A stretch of 64,000 bases of DNA from Agaricus subrufescens (taxonomy: Eukaryota; Basidiomycota; Agaricomycetes; Agaricales; Agaricaceae). Each line of letters begins with the position of its first letter. Positions within the stretch are counted from its first letter, which is position 1. Below, one piece after another: positions 13,053 to 24,711 of the stretch. The notes beneath the pieces are model-generated. The model saw only the letters and a list, made by a program, of their open reading frames with translations, did not search any database and was not told the DNA's origin. The stretch covers positions 1,674,001 through 1,738,000 of the forward strand of contig CM057060.1 in the NCBI GenBank assembly GCA_029945375.1, written 5' to 3'. Both the position numbers and the translations under genes were made by a program.

Positions 13053-15376
13053 TTATCTCCGACTCTTGTCTTTACCTTTCTTACTATTAACCTCAACACC
13101 ATCCAACATCCTCTCAATCTCCCTACGAATCTCACGTAAATTCGCCTTCAGAGTCTTCACATCCTCAAACTTCCTCTGCACCATCGCTTCCTCAACAAAA
13201 GTCTCCAACAAAGCTTCTTGCTCGAGTAACGGCTGCAGTGCCTGCGCAAGCTCTGAATCGGGGTCGATATCAGGTTCTTTGATCAAGCCGTCCTCAGCCG
13301 GAAGTTCTGTTCCTGTTGGACTCTTATTTTTACTTTTGGTTTGTGTAGAACCGGGTAAAGACTGTTGCGCATAATGAGTCGGTCGGTTTGACATGGTTTA
13401 AAAAAAGGAGAGGAGAGGAAGAGGGGGGGGGTCTATGACAGGCGAAAAACTTACTTGAAGAGGGAACATGTTCTTTTGTAGGAACAGGTTCGCCCGCATG
13501 AGAATTGCGGCTTGAATACGAGCTTGGGAGCTTGTGGACCCATTGGGACAAGGAAGTTGTTTGATCTTCTTGGATAGGGCGTCGTACTGAGCAAAGGCTT
13601 CGAGGAGCCGTTTTCGAGCGGCAGAAGCCTCTTTTGTCGGATGTCCATCGTGGCTGCGGAGAGAAGATCGGTACAAGTATTCCAAATTTGAAAAAAGGGG
13701 AATCGACTGACTTTAATGTGAGTAATAGTTCCTGGAATTGAGGAAGTGCGTCTTCGATCTCTTTTTCTAGTGCGATAAACATCTGTTTTTGACATGAGAC
13801 TTGGAAGACAAGGTTAAGTTTATCTAACTCGCCTCGTGCAGCACGACAAATGTCGGTACATGCAGCCTCTCTTGTTTGTACTGCTCCCTTCTGCAAATAG
13901 TGTTGAGTGTAGATCCAAATAATGGAAAGATTGGATGCGCACAAGAGAACTGGTCGACACATCCGACAAAGTCTGACACCTTTCAAGAATTTCTCGTCCT
14001 TGTCAATTTCGTCAGCACCTCCTATACTTGCGTTCTTCCGTTTTCGAACACCATAGTCGACACCTTCCCCGACTTCTTCTATCATCCTTGTTTTTGGATC
14101 GACAACGAACAGCACTGAACAGCTGACAGGACGCAGTGGGTTCTTTATGGGTAGCGAACAGATGATACGACCGCATAGCCGACAGTGATGTTTACGGTTA
14201 GTCAAGGGGTGAAATGAGGTTCTATTGGAGTGATATCAATGACTTGGCGTAAAGTTTACAGTTCAAATGAAAACTCACGAGCATGTAGGGCACTTTGACA
14301 CAGCCGAATCAGCCTCCCAAGGCGTTATACGTTGTTCCATCGCTATTCAGAAGAGTGATTAATCGCTGTAAGAGACGGGAGTGTGCGACGTACCCCGTTT
14401 GTCAGGTTTGGAAGGGTCACCCAGATTTCCAGCTACGACACTCTTCCAAAGATCATTAGGGTCCCGAAAGTTAATGTTTTTGTAGGTATCGAGGTCGAAT
14501 ATAGAGGATGCGCGTCGAAGTCCACGGTTCGCTGAGCCAGAGCCCTGAGGCCGTTGATTAGGGGACAAAGTAGACCCTGACCGGGGAGGATTGAGTGGAA
14601 AGTGAAGGTCGATCAGTTTCTCCAAGCGCCTTTCTAGTTTGTTTCGTTCAACCCTTTGTGCGCTGCCGTCTGCATCTGTGCCATTGCGTTTTACCTTGCG
14701 CAGGGCGAGGAATTCGTCGGTAAGATATCTATGGAATCCCCTGGGCTGGAATCCAGGCTTGTACGGAAGACGGACGGATCGAGACACGGACGGACTAGGG
14801 GCGGGTGTGCTGGGCTTTGGCGGGGGGCTTGAAAAGGATGTCGTGCGAGAGACTGCGGGGGATGGTGACGATGAAACTGCGGAGACAGGCAGACCATGGA
14901 TGGGAGGGAGGGCACGTTCGGAGACATTGGGCGAGAGAAGCGGTTTCGCGGACGGGCCGGCGGTCAACTGGGGCTCCGACTGGTTGAGGTGGGTGGCTGC
15001 TGGGAGGACTCTCTGCAGGGGAGAGGAGGGGCCGGAGCGGGTGCGTGCATGGAGCGTATTACTCCGGGGGAGAGGCTTGTTGGGGGAGACGTGCCGAAAC
15101 TTGGAGGCGCGGGGCACGGGCAGCGTGGGCGGCGCGGCAAAGGAGGTCGACGGGACGGGGGCACCGGGGCTGGAGGCCTCGAGCGGGGAGTCCGGGGACT
15201 CGTTGGAATGGCTGGAGGCCGGGGGCGAGGGCAGGCCGTTGGGCGAGGCGACGGGCGGATCGAGCAGCGGGCCGGAGAGGACGCGGGAGTGCCGCTTGGA
15301 CTGGCAGACGGTGAGCCGGGCGGCGCGCGGGCAGACGGGCACTGACCTTGTAGGCCTGGTAGGGGAGGGCAGCCAT
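13053..15376 (-). CDS. VAC1: VAC1/PEP7-like rabenosyn: FYVE-domain tether for endosomal fusion
   Basis: Vac1/rabenosyn-5 binds PI3P through a FYVE finger and Rab5-type GTPases through a C-terminal helix, tethering vesicles at the endosome. The start at 15376 gives MAALPYQAYK; a 45-nt intron then leads to SKRHSRVLSGPLLDPP. A long Ser/Pro-rich region follows (to about residue 220), then a basic helical part (YLTDEFLALRKVKRNG). The FYVE finger begins after the intron near 14350: CPTCSTSF, then RKHHCRLCGRIICSLP and, after an insert, GVRLCRMCRPVL, so the zinc ligands and the RKHHCR phosphoinositide motif are present. The C-terminal exon at 13394-13053 (ALLETFVEEAMVQRKFEDVK, then TLKANLREIRREIERMLDG) matches the rabenosyn Rab-binding helices. 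The 5' half is strikingly GC-rich. It is divergent from twinfilin with 62 bp between ATGs. Confidence 0.88.
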
Positions 15377-15438
15377 GGGGAGAGCGTGGTAGAGCCGGCA
15401 CGCGGCACGCTGCGAGATCAGCCCGTATCATCCCAGCC
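15377..15438. promoter_or_regulatory. 62-bp divergent promoter spacer of VAC1 and TWF1
   Basis: Only 62 bp separate the two start codons. The spacer is GC-rich with a GGCACGCGGCACGC near-repeat in its middle and no TATA box. Both core promoters must overlap, or extend into the neighbouring coding sequences or first introns. Confidence 0.55.
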
Positions 15439-16710
15439 ATGTCCGCCGCCTCGGGCATCGCAGTCGCCCCAGCCCTCGCCGCCGCCTTTGCCGCCGCTGC
15501 CAGCCAGCCCGGCGTCCGCTTTCTCAAGGTAGTCATCCAAAATGGTCTTTCCCCTGCCGCCCCCTGTCCGTCCAGCCCCCCGTCTGACACTCACCCCCAG
15601 AATCCCTCGTTCTCGACAGATCCATCGATGCTGCGGGATCCTTCCAAGACGATCTCGCCATGCTCCAGGATGTCCTGTCCGACAACGACCCGGCCTATAT
15701 CCTAGCCAAGCTCGATCATCCCTCGTCGGACTGGACCGCCTTTTGCTTCGTGCCGGATACCGCCCCGGTCAGAGGCAAGGTGTGTATGCCATGTCGTGTC
15801 GTGCGATCTGCTGCTTGCTTATGGCGCGATTAGATGCTGTATGCGTCTTCTCGTGCATCCCTGCTCAAAACCCTTGGGTCTACCGTCTTCACCGACTCCA
15901 TCTTTGCGACTTCGAAAGCCGACCTGACTGCAGACGCATATCAGGCCCACCTGCGCCACCTTGCCGCCCCGAAACCCCTCTCTGCCCGTGAACAAGAGAT
16001 CGCCGACGTACGTGCCGCAGAGAGCTCCTCTGCCTCTTACGAGGGCTCCCGCACCCGCGCGAGCCATGTCGCTCCCGTCGGTTTCAAGTGGGCTCCCGAG
16101 GTAGAGCAAGCCATCGTAGAACTCGTTCGCGGCGAGAACTCTGCGATTATTGTTATGGCAAGCTTCTGTTCTATTCTTCCTACCAGCGTGGACTGACGTT
16201 TGTCCAGACAATTGATCCTCAGACGGAGACACTCCTTCTCAAGTCCAATTCTGAGATAACCATCGATCAACTTTCCTCTACAATCCCCAAAGATGAACCT
16301 AGTTATGCCCTTTTCGCTTGGGCTCAAACCCATACCTCCCCTCCCAGTCGCGAAATTGGTACTGTCGCCGCCTCCTTGAACTCTTGACCCCACTGACTCT
16401 TTTTTTAGTCTTCATCTACTCCTGCCCATCATCATCCCCAATCAGGTACAGAATGCTGTATTCATCGGGGTCCGGCGCTACTCTCCATTGGATCAAGGGG
16501 CTGGTCGCTTCATCGTCAACTACAGTCCAACTCGCTTCACGAAAGATCGAGACTTCGGACCCCCAAGAACTTACTGAGCAACACGTTATTGAAGAACTCC
16601 GGCTAAAGGTTGGGGAAGGACATGAAGAAAACGATACGAGCGGCACGTCTACACCCAGTGGTGATGCTAAGCCATTTGCAAAACCCAGAGGTCCTGCAAA
16701 AAGGCGCTGA
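15439..16710 (+). CDS. TWF1: Twinfilin, two-domain ADF-H actin monomer-binding protein
   Basis: Twinfilin sequesters ADP-actin monomers and caps barbed ends in cortical actin. The ATG at 15439 starts MSAASGIAVAPALAAAFAAA, and the frame continues through several short introns. The first ADF-H domain includes DNDPAYILAKLDHPSSDWTA, FCFVPDTAPVRGKMLYASSR and LLKTLGSTVFTDSIFAT. A linker follows (AAPKPLSAREQEIADVRAAE). The second ADF-H domain begins at GFKWAPEVEQAIVELVRGEN and includes YALFAWAQT and YRMLYSSGSGATL. The tail ends in a basic segment (KPFAKPRGPAKRR), matching the phosphoinositide and capping-protein binding tail of the family. The length, about 330 residues, is normal. The first exon is much more GC-rich than the rest. 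Confidence 0.92.
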
Positions 16711-16939
16711 ACGTATATAAGCATATATTTTACTTGTACATCATCAAGCAGCACAATCCACAACATTGATTTTTTGGGAATGACGATAAGAGTTTTCTCC
16801 ACCTACTACCTCTCCTGTTGCATCGATAAATATATTTTACACACGTTCATCACTAGTTTTGTCATTGTCGTGCGGCCCTCTCTATTTTCTCCCCACGTCC
16901 TGAAAATATGAGTCATATCATCCGGCCTGACGGGCCAGC

Positions 16940-16946
16940 TATAAAG
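16940..16946 (+). promoter_or_regulatory. TATA-like box upstream of the LOG-type gene
   Basis: The sequence TATAAAG lies 35-41 bp before the ATG at 16981. This spacing would place transcription start very near the start codon, giving a short 5' leader. Inferred from sequence only. Confidence 0.4.
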
Positions 16947-16980
16947 AGCACTCCATCTACCCTTCTTCATTTTTTTAAAC

Positions 16981-17954
16981 ATGTCCGATCATACCAACGG
17001 CGTTCAGGGCCTGAACCAAGGCGGAATTGCAGTCTATTGCGGTTCATCGATGGGGACACAAAAAGCCTATATAGCAGCCGCAGAATGTACGTCGTGGCCT
17101 ATCAATCTTGAGCGTACGGATCAGGATCAGCTAACGCTTTGAGGTTTAGCACTGGGGAAAGCGCTTGCTGCTCAGAATAGGCCACTTGTTTATGGTGGAG
17201 GTGCGAAAGGGATTATGGGTGTCGTGTCTAATTCTGTGTTGGCTCATGGTGGACGGGTGACGGGTGTGATACCGTATGCTATGGTCATTGCTGGAGGCGA
17301 AAAAGGGAAAGGTGATAGGGAACAGATGGTACCACTAGAAGACTGTAGGAGAGAAGGGATTGAAACAGTGAGTATGGTTATACGAGAGGGAGTGCAATAT
17401 TTCTGACTGGCCTATGACTCGACCTAGATTATTGTACAATCAATGCACGAACGTAAAGTCGAAATGGCCAAACGTGTGGAGGGATTCGTTGGTTTACCAG
17501 GTGGCTTTGGCACGTTTGAAGAGGTATTTTTAAAGATCCACCCATCATATCTTAAATGAAATTGGTCTGACTTTCCCTATTAAAGGTTCTCGAAGTAACC
17601 ACTTGGTCCCAACTTGGTATTCACGACAAACGTACGCTCCTACACGATAACCCTCAGCACGAGTGTTCTCATATATTTTTTCATCTAGCCGTCGTTCTTC
17701 CCAACGTCCTGGGTTTCTGGAATCCCCTGCGCCAACTCATCGATCATGCAGTGCAAGAGGGATTTATTAGAACCTCTTCCAAACGGTTGATCATCTTTGT
17801 AGATGGTCCCGCCAACCAAGAAGAGCATATGTCATTCGATTGGGGCACAGCTGTCCTCGCCGCTTTAGATGACTGGGAACTGGGGTACAGCAAGCCTCTG
17901 TTTGACTGGACACAGAATATGGATGCCACCTCTGATAAATTAATAGCGACATGA
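16981..17954 (+). CDS. LOG-family phosphoribohydrolase (cytokinin-activating type or related nucleotide hydrolase)
   Basis: LOG proteins release the free base from nucleoside 5'-monophosphates; plant and fungal members activate cytokinin. The ATG at 16981 opens [20 protein letters not shown], and a 65-nt intron joins AAE to [18 protein letters not shown]. Family signatures are clear: a GSSMG nucleotide-binding turn, [16 protein letters not shown], and [11 protein letters not shown], which carries the PGGxGTxxE catalytic motif. Later exons include [15 protein letters not shown] and [11 protein letters not shown]. The final exon ends [11 protein letters not shown]. The protein is about 240 residues, as usual. 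The stop lies 63 bp from the stop of the convergent WRS1. Whether it makes cytokinin or does nucleotide housekeeping cannot be told from sequence. Confidence 0.88.
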
Positions 17955-18017
17955 TCAACGCCAAATCCCTCGGTGTAACCAGTTCTAGTAGAGCTAATAT
18001 ACATGGTTACATTTTGA

Positions 18018-19716
18018 TCATTGTGGAGCAGTTGTGCTTTTGCTTTTGCTTTTGCCAATTGTTGGCGCTATGGAACGACTCGTGCTCATGAAAGCATCGA
18101 CGTCTGCTTCTGTGACCTTGTTTCTGCGCTGTGAAATACGTGAGATTCATCTGATAGCAAATAAAAATAAAAATAGGGATCTCACCTCTTGGAAATCGGC
18201 CACAAATTTCTGGAGAAGGGCTATGCATTTGGCCTTGAGTTGTCCAGTCAATAACTCTCCTGCCCGATATTCCTAGAAATGAGGGTTTGATTCAATTAAC
18301 CAGATCCTTGTGATGAAAAAAATGACTCACTCTACCAAGTCGTTCTAGCTCCTCATCATCATCCAAGAAGAACCCTAGGTACTGATAAGAAACGTCAACC
18401 TCTGTATCACCTCCCAAACGCCTGTGTTCCTCTTCTGTTTCTTTTCCACCAGAAAAACCGTGTCGATTTATCTTATTTTTTATCTGATTTGCTTTGTCCG
18501 TCATGAAGACGCTGCTGTTGGGATCGCTAGCACTCATTTTGGTTTGTGGGCCTTGGAGAGCAGGGAAGAATTTGGAATGAATGAGGGAGGGCTTTGGGTA
18601 TTTTAGCTTGACGGCGACGTCACGGGTAAGTCGGAAGTAGGGATCTTGGTCGATGGCGCAAGGGATTAGGCAAGGGATATTTGACACTGTGCCGAATATG
18701 TGAGGGAAGGAATTGGAAAAGGAGGGAGACGCTTGGATGGCGGCGAAATGGATTTTTCCAATGTTGTCACTGGGGTTTTTGGTTTAGAGAAGACTTTGGG
18801 GTATCTAGGCTGATGACTCTTACGATTCGTTGAAACCGAAAGTAGCTTTCGCCTGGTTGTAGCTGATTTGGCGAGAAACCCTTGAAACGTTTTCATAAAA
18901 GGGACCGCCCATATAGACATAATCGCTGAATATGAAGGTCCGTTCGACATCGAAGCCGCAGGCTATGATGTCCTTCGCATTGTCTCTCGCGAACTTGCGT
19001 GTTTGATCCGGCTTGAGTTCATGTTTGAACAGGAACTTTTCGTCATCTATTATAGTTCGATGGCATTGTATCCTAGAGGGTAAGGGGAATACTGACCAGT
19101 CAACTGAATCACAAGTGGACACTGGAAGGCGTCTTGAAGCCATCTGTACTATTATTGGAACAGGCATTCGCTGGCAGCGATTATCACTTACTTCGTAAAG
19201 ACGAAGGGGACCATGTGACCGAGATGCATGCTGTCGCTGCTAGGGCCACGGCCGGTGTATAGGAAGAAAGGTTTTCCTTGCTCGTACCGGTCCAATATCT
19301 TATCGAACTCACTAAGATAGCACTAATCAAAGTCTAATACCTCATGTACCCCGACACGAGGCTTACCGATGAGAAAAGAACAGTCCTCGCCTGAGGAACA
19401 CATGTGGACGTTGTCCAGTCAGGCTTTCGAAGCGTTCAAGTAGAGCAGAGTCAATTCTACGGGTACCGAACTGATCTATCAGTTTGTCATAGTCGATCGC
19501 TTGTTGTTTTCCGTCCTCGGAGACGCCGCCCTGAACATCCCAAGGAGTGATGACTTGGTCGTGCGGTTGAGCGTTTTCTGGAGCAGGCTTAATCGCTGGT
19601 GCCCCATCTGTTCTGAGAGAAGATGAGCGGGGGATAGCCGAAGTGTGTGGCACTTACACGGACATGTCTGCTAAAGCAGAGGTGACAACTTGCGAAGTAG
19701 GCTCTGGGGCAGACAT
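18018..19716 (-). CDS. WRS1: Cytoplasmic tryptophanyl-tRNA synthetase
   Basis: This class I synthetase charges tRNA-Trp in the cytosol. The ATG at 19716 gives [19 protein letters not shown], and a short intron leads to [20 protein letters not shown] and [20 protein letters not shown], the eukaryotic WRS N-terminal block. The HIGH-type motif appears as [12 protein letters not shown] near 19200, and the class I KMSKS loop as [20 protein letters not shown] near 18535. Other matches are [30 protein letters not shown] and [20 protein letters not shown]. The tail reads [12 protein letters not shown] and stops at 18018 after a short KS-repeat. No mitochondrial presequence is seen. It is divergent from NOT4 (238-bp spacer) and convergent with the LOG-type gene. 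Confidence 0.93.
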
Positions 19717-19954
19717 TTACCTAGTTTTGATTAATAGAGAGATACAAACATTTCAGTATCGATCAAATTGAGTCATCATCCGATTAGATACAACGAATGA
19801 ATTGTTATTCTGCAACCAAATAAATGTCAACACCCGTGGGAAGCGGTGAACTACTCCTTGCCTCATTGTCAATACCGCGTACCGCTTTGTTCTTTTATTC
19901 CCTACCAACGCTTAGCTGCGCAGTGCACACTTGTCTTCTCTATTCAAAGCTACC
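19717..19954. promoter_or_regulatory. Divergent spacer between WRS1 and NOT4
   Basis: These 238 bp hold both promoters. The sequence is AT-rich near WRS1 and pyrimidine-rich just before the NOT4 ATG (CTTGTCTTCTCTATTC), a common core-promoter pattern in fungi. No canonical TATA box is evident. Confidence 0.45.
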
Positions 19955-22900
19955 ATGACTGCTGCTAGACTTCATCCTTCTTTACCAGCACCCGTTGTCC
20001 ACGCTGGTTTTTCTGTCTCCCAGTCCAAGTCCCATGTACTTGCAGGGGTGCAGGACGCGTATTGGAGTGACGATGAAGCTGTGATTTAACTTTTTTTTTA
20101 ATCCTGCGGTCGTGTCGTCATCGACTCATTGTTTTAATTAGGAAGACGCAGAATGTCCGTTGTGCCTTGAAGAAATGGATATATCTGATTTGGGATTCAA
20201 GCCTTGTGTTTGCGGTTACCAAGTCCGTTATCGCGTTGTTTCTTCTTTGAATGTGGACAAGTTGTCCTAACGAATGGTCTTAGATCTGTCGTTTTTGCTG
20301 GCATCACATCAAAGAGAATTTGAATAAGCGTTGCCCCGCTTGTCGTAGAATTTACACCGATGAGGCTGTTGAGTTCAAGGCGATCGATACACAGGAGTAA
20401 TCATTTCTCATTGGTCATTGTCTTTTCACTGCTAAGAAAAATTTCTATTAGCCACAAACGCCTCATGCAACAGAAGAAGCAGAGGGAGCGCGAACGTAAA
20501 GAGCTTGATGGCTTGGGAAGACGTCATCTCGCCAATGTCCGAGTGGTTCAACGCCATGTAGTTTATGTTGTTGGTATCGGCCCTCGATTTGCTAAAGAAG
20601 AGGTACGCCCGCCTTTCTAGAGTGACCAAGCTCTTGCTAATTCCTGTTCTCAGCTTATCCCGACTCTTCGTTCAACTGACTACTTTGGCCAGTACGGAAA
20701 AATTAACAAGATCATTCTTGTCAAGCGTACACCTTCTGGTGGAGGCTCTCCTGTGGTCGGCCTTTATATCACCTATAATCGAAAAGAGGATGCTGCCCGT
20801 GCGATTTCTGCCGTTGATGGGATTGCGTCACCGGGCGGCGGCAAGGAAGTGATGCGCGCGAGCTATGGAACGACAAAGTACTGTATGGCATTCCTTCGCG
20901 GGGTCGCTTGTATGGATCACAACTGCATGAACCTTCACGAGTGGGGCGATGAGAAGGATTGCTTTACGAAGGAGGACCTTACAACCTTGTATGACAGCTT
21001 TTTGATTTTTCGGTTTATCGCTGATTTCAATGTAACAGAAAACACACTATGAAGGCTACTGAGAGTCGTACTCGGACAACTGTCGTCAAGAGGTCCGATG
21101 AGTCGGAAGGTGGGACTTGCACTGATCAAAGATCTAGCGTTGACGCATACATCGATAGGTTTACCGCGAGCTGCTTCTTGGGCTCAGAAGTCCCTCAACT
21201 CGTCATCAGGGAGTGGTCTGGCACCAAGTTCTTCCTCTTCCCTTAGCCGCCCACCTCGTCGTGGGGGAACGGCTCGTCAAACAAGGACAGGAACCGGTCA
21301 AGTGTCAGAGATACGTGCGGCGCAGACTCGATCTGGAGCTGAGCGGAAGTCTGTGGCAGCCTCTTTCTCTCAGACACCTGCCTCACGTTCTTCGACACCT
21401 CCGTTTGGCGATGGGAAATCATATCGCAAAGAAACATCGATACCGAAGTCCACGAATTCTCCAGCTCCTTCTGTCAATGCAGAGTCTGACGCGGGTTCGC
21501 ACCCACAAGAACAAGGTTTTCCGTTATCTTCGAGACCGTCATCCCCTGGGTCAAGCTGGTCTCCTATGCGTTCCATTGCTCAGGTGGCGACATCGGCACC
21601 GGCGGTACCTCCCGGTCTCTCCGCACCGCCGGGCATCCGTTCGCCAGCCCACCCTTCTCGAGTTCCCACTGCTTCGCCTCAAACGCCTTTGTTGTCGTTA
21701 CAATCATCGTATCAAATGTCGACTGCGGCGCGTGCTCTACTTGATGATGTGAAAGCAAGGAGGGAAGCGTCTCAGCCAGCGTTCGGTCTCAGCCCCTTCC
21801 CGGACTTTGATAGGACTCTCCAAGCCTTGGGTGGAGGTGATGATGGTGGCTTCAGCTTCAATCTAGATCCCAAGCTTGCTGATGAAGTCGAAACGTCTGG
21901 CCAGCTCGATGGGTTTAATCCCGATACAGCTATTCCTTTTGCTAGTCCATATGTGGACACTTTCCCCATGTTGCACACTTCCAGTGCGATAAACTCGCCG
22001 CATCTCGGACCGCCTCCTGGATTATCTTACCCAGCCAACCGTTCTGTTTTTGATTCTTTTATCATCAAGACAGATCTAGACGTTCAAAATGGACACAGCT
22101 ATATGGGTAGCTTCAATCCATTTGCAGACTCTTCGGAAGATGACATCCACGGTTTGGCGCCGCGTAGCACTGCTGAAATTGACGAGGAAAGGAAACATTC
22201 GCGCTTTAATTTCGCCCGCGGTCGACATGGGTCCAATCTTGCATCTCCGTCTAATACCTCGGGACCGAGCTTTAACAATATTCCTGAAAATCCTGCTTTC
22301 TATAGTACCCCCATTGGTGTTCAGCCGCCAGGTTGGTCGTCGATCAGTCACCAAGAATACAACTACCCACAAGTGGCCTCGAACGTGGGGTCCCCATTGT
22401 TGCAGCAAAGTCAATCACAAAATTTGTATCCTCAAAATGTGCCTAGGTTTCAGCCCTTTGAAACGGATTTGAGTGAAGCACAATTACGGGATTTCATTCA
22501 GTCAAGCAGAGAACGGGCAAATGTAAATCTTAATAATTTACATTCTGATCATCAAGTTCAAGTTCAAGGTGAGCCGTCAGTCAACGTTTTTGCGAAGGCC
22601 CACCTTACGCCACTTTTAGATCCTCCTGGCCTCCATAAGGTCCAGCAACCGTTCCATGATCCTGCTATCATGTCTGCGAGCTTTGCTCCTTCACAGGCGC
22701 CAATGAACACTACGTATGGACCACCTCCCGGCTTGACGTTTCCCCCCGACGTGAACAGCGACAACGGCCCCTCGGTCAATTCGCATGTCAGTCCAATTCC
22801 TCCTCTTGATGAAGGGTCTACTCATGGTGAGTCTAATTTTTCATTTCTCCAGGGGAGGGAGGTCAACGTTCCAAACGTCTCGCTTCCTCATTATGGAAAC

Positions 22901-24622
22901 TCTGCCATCGGTGTTAATGCATTGTTCAATACCCTCGTTGCGCAAACGCAGTGAACCGCTCTCATAGAAAATAAATACCCCGTTACGATGTACCATCCAA
23001 TGCCACTTCAACAATCCCACCCTCCCCTGGCCTTTTATTTGATTGAATCACCAACATTCATACTGACCCGACTCTGACTTCTTGTTCATAAATCGACTGG
23101 TTTAGTATCAACGACTACTTCTCCGGCACCCTCGGTTGCGTTATCAAACATCGACTTCCCGGCACTCGTGGCAAGCAGCGCAGATCCACAATCGCCTTCA
23201 TTGCCAGAAGACGCCACCGCTGCAGAGGACAAAAAATCCAAAGTGCAGGAGCGAGCGGAGAAGAAGGCTGCTAAAGCTGCAGTAGCGGCACAAAGGGCAG
23301 CTGAACGGCAGAGAATCGCTCAGGAAAAGGCTGCTGCCAGAGCTGCTGAAAAGGTGGAACAAGCGAAGAAAAGGGCTGAAGAGAAGGAGAAATTACTTCA
23401 AGAGCAAGCAGCGGAGGCTGAACAACAAAAGAAATTGGAACGGGAAAGGGCGGAAGAGTTGGCGGCGAGAGTTGAGCGAGAGGCTGTTGCTCGACAGGAG
23501 CGGGAGGCAGTTGAGAAAGCCCGAATTGAGAAAGAGAAAGAGAAGGCAGCGCGTGCTGAGAAGGAAAGGCTGGCGGCTGTTAAGAGAGCGCAGAAACAGG
23601 TAGAGGCTGCGAAGGTTGTAAAGAAAGATCCATCAACGCCTTCCTCAGCACAAAATAAGTCGCCTGTGGTCAATGCGTCACAAGTGCCCCTACTGTCTAA
23701 GAAGCCGAAGAAGAGTAAACCTTCCACCAAGCCCATCAGGGTTCCGAGGGAGGACGAGCATCTCCAAGATGAGGCCTCGACGTTACTTTCAGCAGCCACA
23801 TCAGAGGCTCCCCGCCTTCCTGGCCAAACCGCCAACTCGAGCCGTGCAAATTCTCGCTCACAGTCATTGGAACGTCAATCGAATCGTGTTACAGTGGAGG
23901 AATTGCTCGAGCAGATTCATTCAAGCAATCCTCACTTGGGCCTTGGGAACCATCCATTCTTTGACCTCTACAAGGTTGCTTCCGCTTCGAAGATGCCTCT
24001 TGAATATGGTCCTTTGGTTCATGCGTTGTCCGCACTGTCTGTGGGCGGGGCTTCATTCTCCAATAATGTTCCGCCAAATTCTATCGACAACGCTGTCTCG
24101 TCCTTCCAGCAGCTCTTGGAAACACTCACACAAACCATATCTGATCTTCTTCGGCTGCTCCCTCGCACAACTTGGGATGACAGTTCTTCATTTGACGGTG
24201 TACTTCGAGATATGCTGAAGAGCGATGATTTTCTTGATGAGACTGCCGAGGAAAATGGAGTGAAAGAGGATGAGGTGGTTGCTTTAACTCTTGCGTTGGA
24301 GCGCCGTGCACGCTGGATGGAAGTCCAACTTTCCAAGCTAGAAGAGCTTCACCGCGATATCAACAATGCCGCCGTACGTGCAATCCTAGCATTCAATGAC
24401 AATGGCTGGGACAAAACTGGTTTCCTTCCTCGTATCGCGAATACTCTCCGTCGCTTTGAGCAAATCGGTATGGTGGATGAGAATGGGAAATTGAGGCCTA
24501 TGTCTACAGATGAATTGGAGAAGAAGCTGCTCGTCTCTAAAGAGGCAACCGTCTTTGCAGAAACAGAAGTTCGAGAAGTCATGGAAAAATTCCAAGGCAT
24601 CAAATTTGAAGTACCCTACTAG
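19955..24622 (+). CDS. NOT4: NOT4, RING E3 ubiquitin ligase of the CCR4-NOT complex
   Basis: Not4 is the E3 ligase subunit of CCR4-NOT, acting in mRNA decay and cotranslational quality control. The ATG at 19955 starts MTAARLHPSLPAPVVHAGFS. A C4C4 RING follows (ECPLCLEEM, PCVCGYQICRFCW, RCPACRRIYTDE), in which all eight ligands are cysteine, as is specific to Not4. Next are a basic coiled linker, an RRM (RHVVYVVGIGPRF, YGKINKIILVKRT) and a CCCH finger (CMAFLRGVACMDHNCMNLHE). A long disordered region runs to about 22.9 kb. I join it to 23106-24622, which holds a long Glu/Ala/Lys coiled coil and a conserved C-terminal domain (LLRLLPRTTWDDSSSFDGV, LERRARWMEVQLSKLEELHR). A stop at 22952 lies before the inferred intron, whose 3' end is at 23105; the donor is unresolved. 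Two separate genes remain possible. Confidence 0.85.
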
Positions 24623-24711
24623 ATACAGGTTGAAAGGGAAAAACATGTTGTTTCCAATTGCACGATATCTTGTGAAAATTACCAATAAATACAATATTGT
24701 ATGTAACCAAA

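Noticed and set aside
14639..15532. 297-codon plus-strand frame opposite VAC1
   Set aside because: It is the complement of the GC-rich, Pro/Ser-rich VAC1 exon, where stop codons are rare by composition. It lacks domains and splice signals, and VAC1 is supported by its FYVE finger.
22826..22851. Possible 26-nt intron (GTGAGT..CAG) in NOT4
   Set aside because: The ends look perfect, but 26 nt is too short for a spliceosomal intron and removal shifts the frame into a stop, while reading through stays open.
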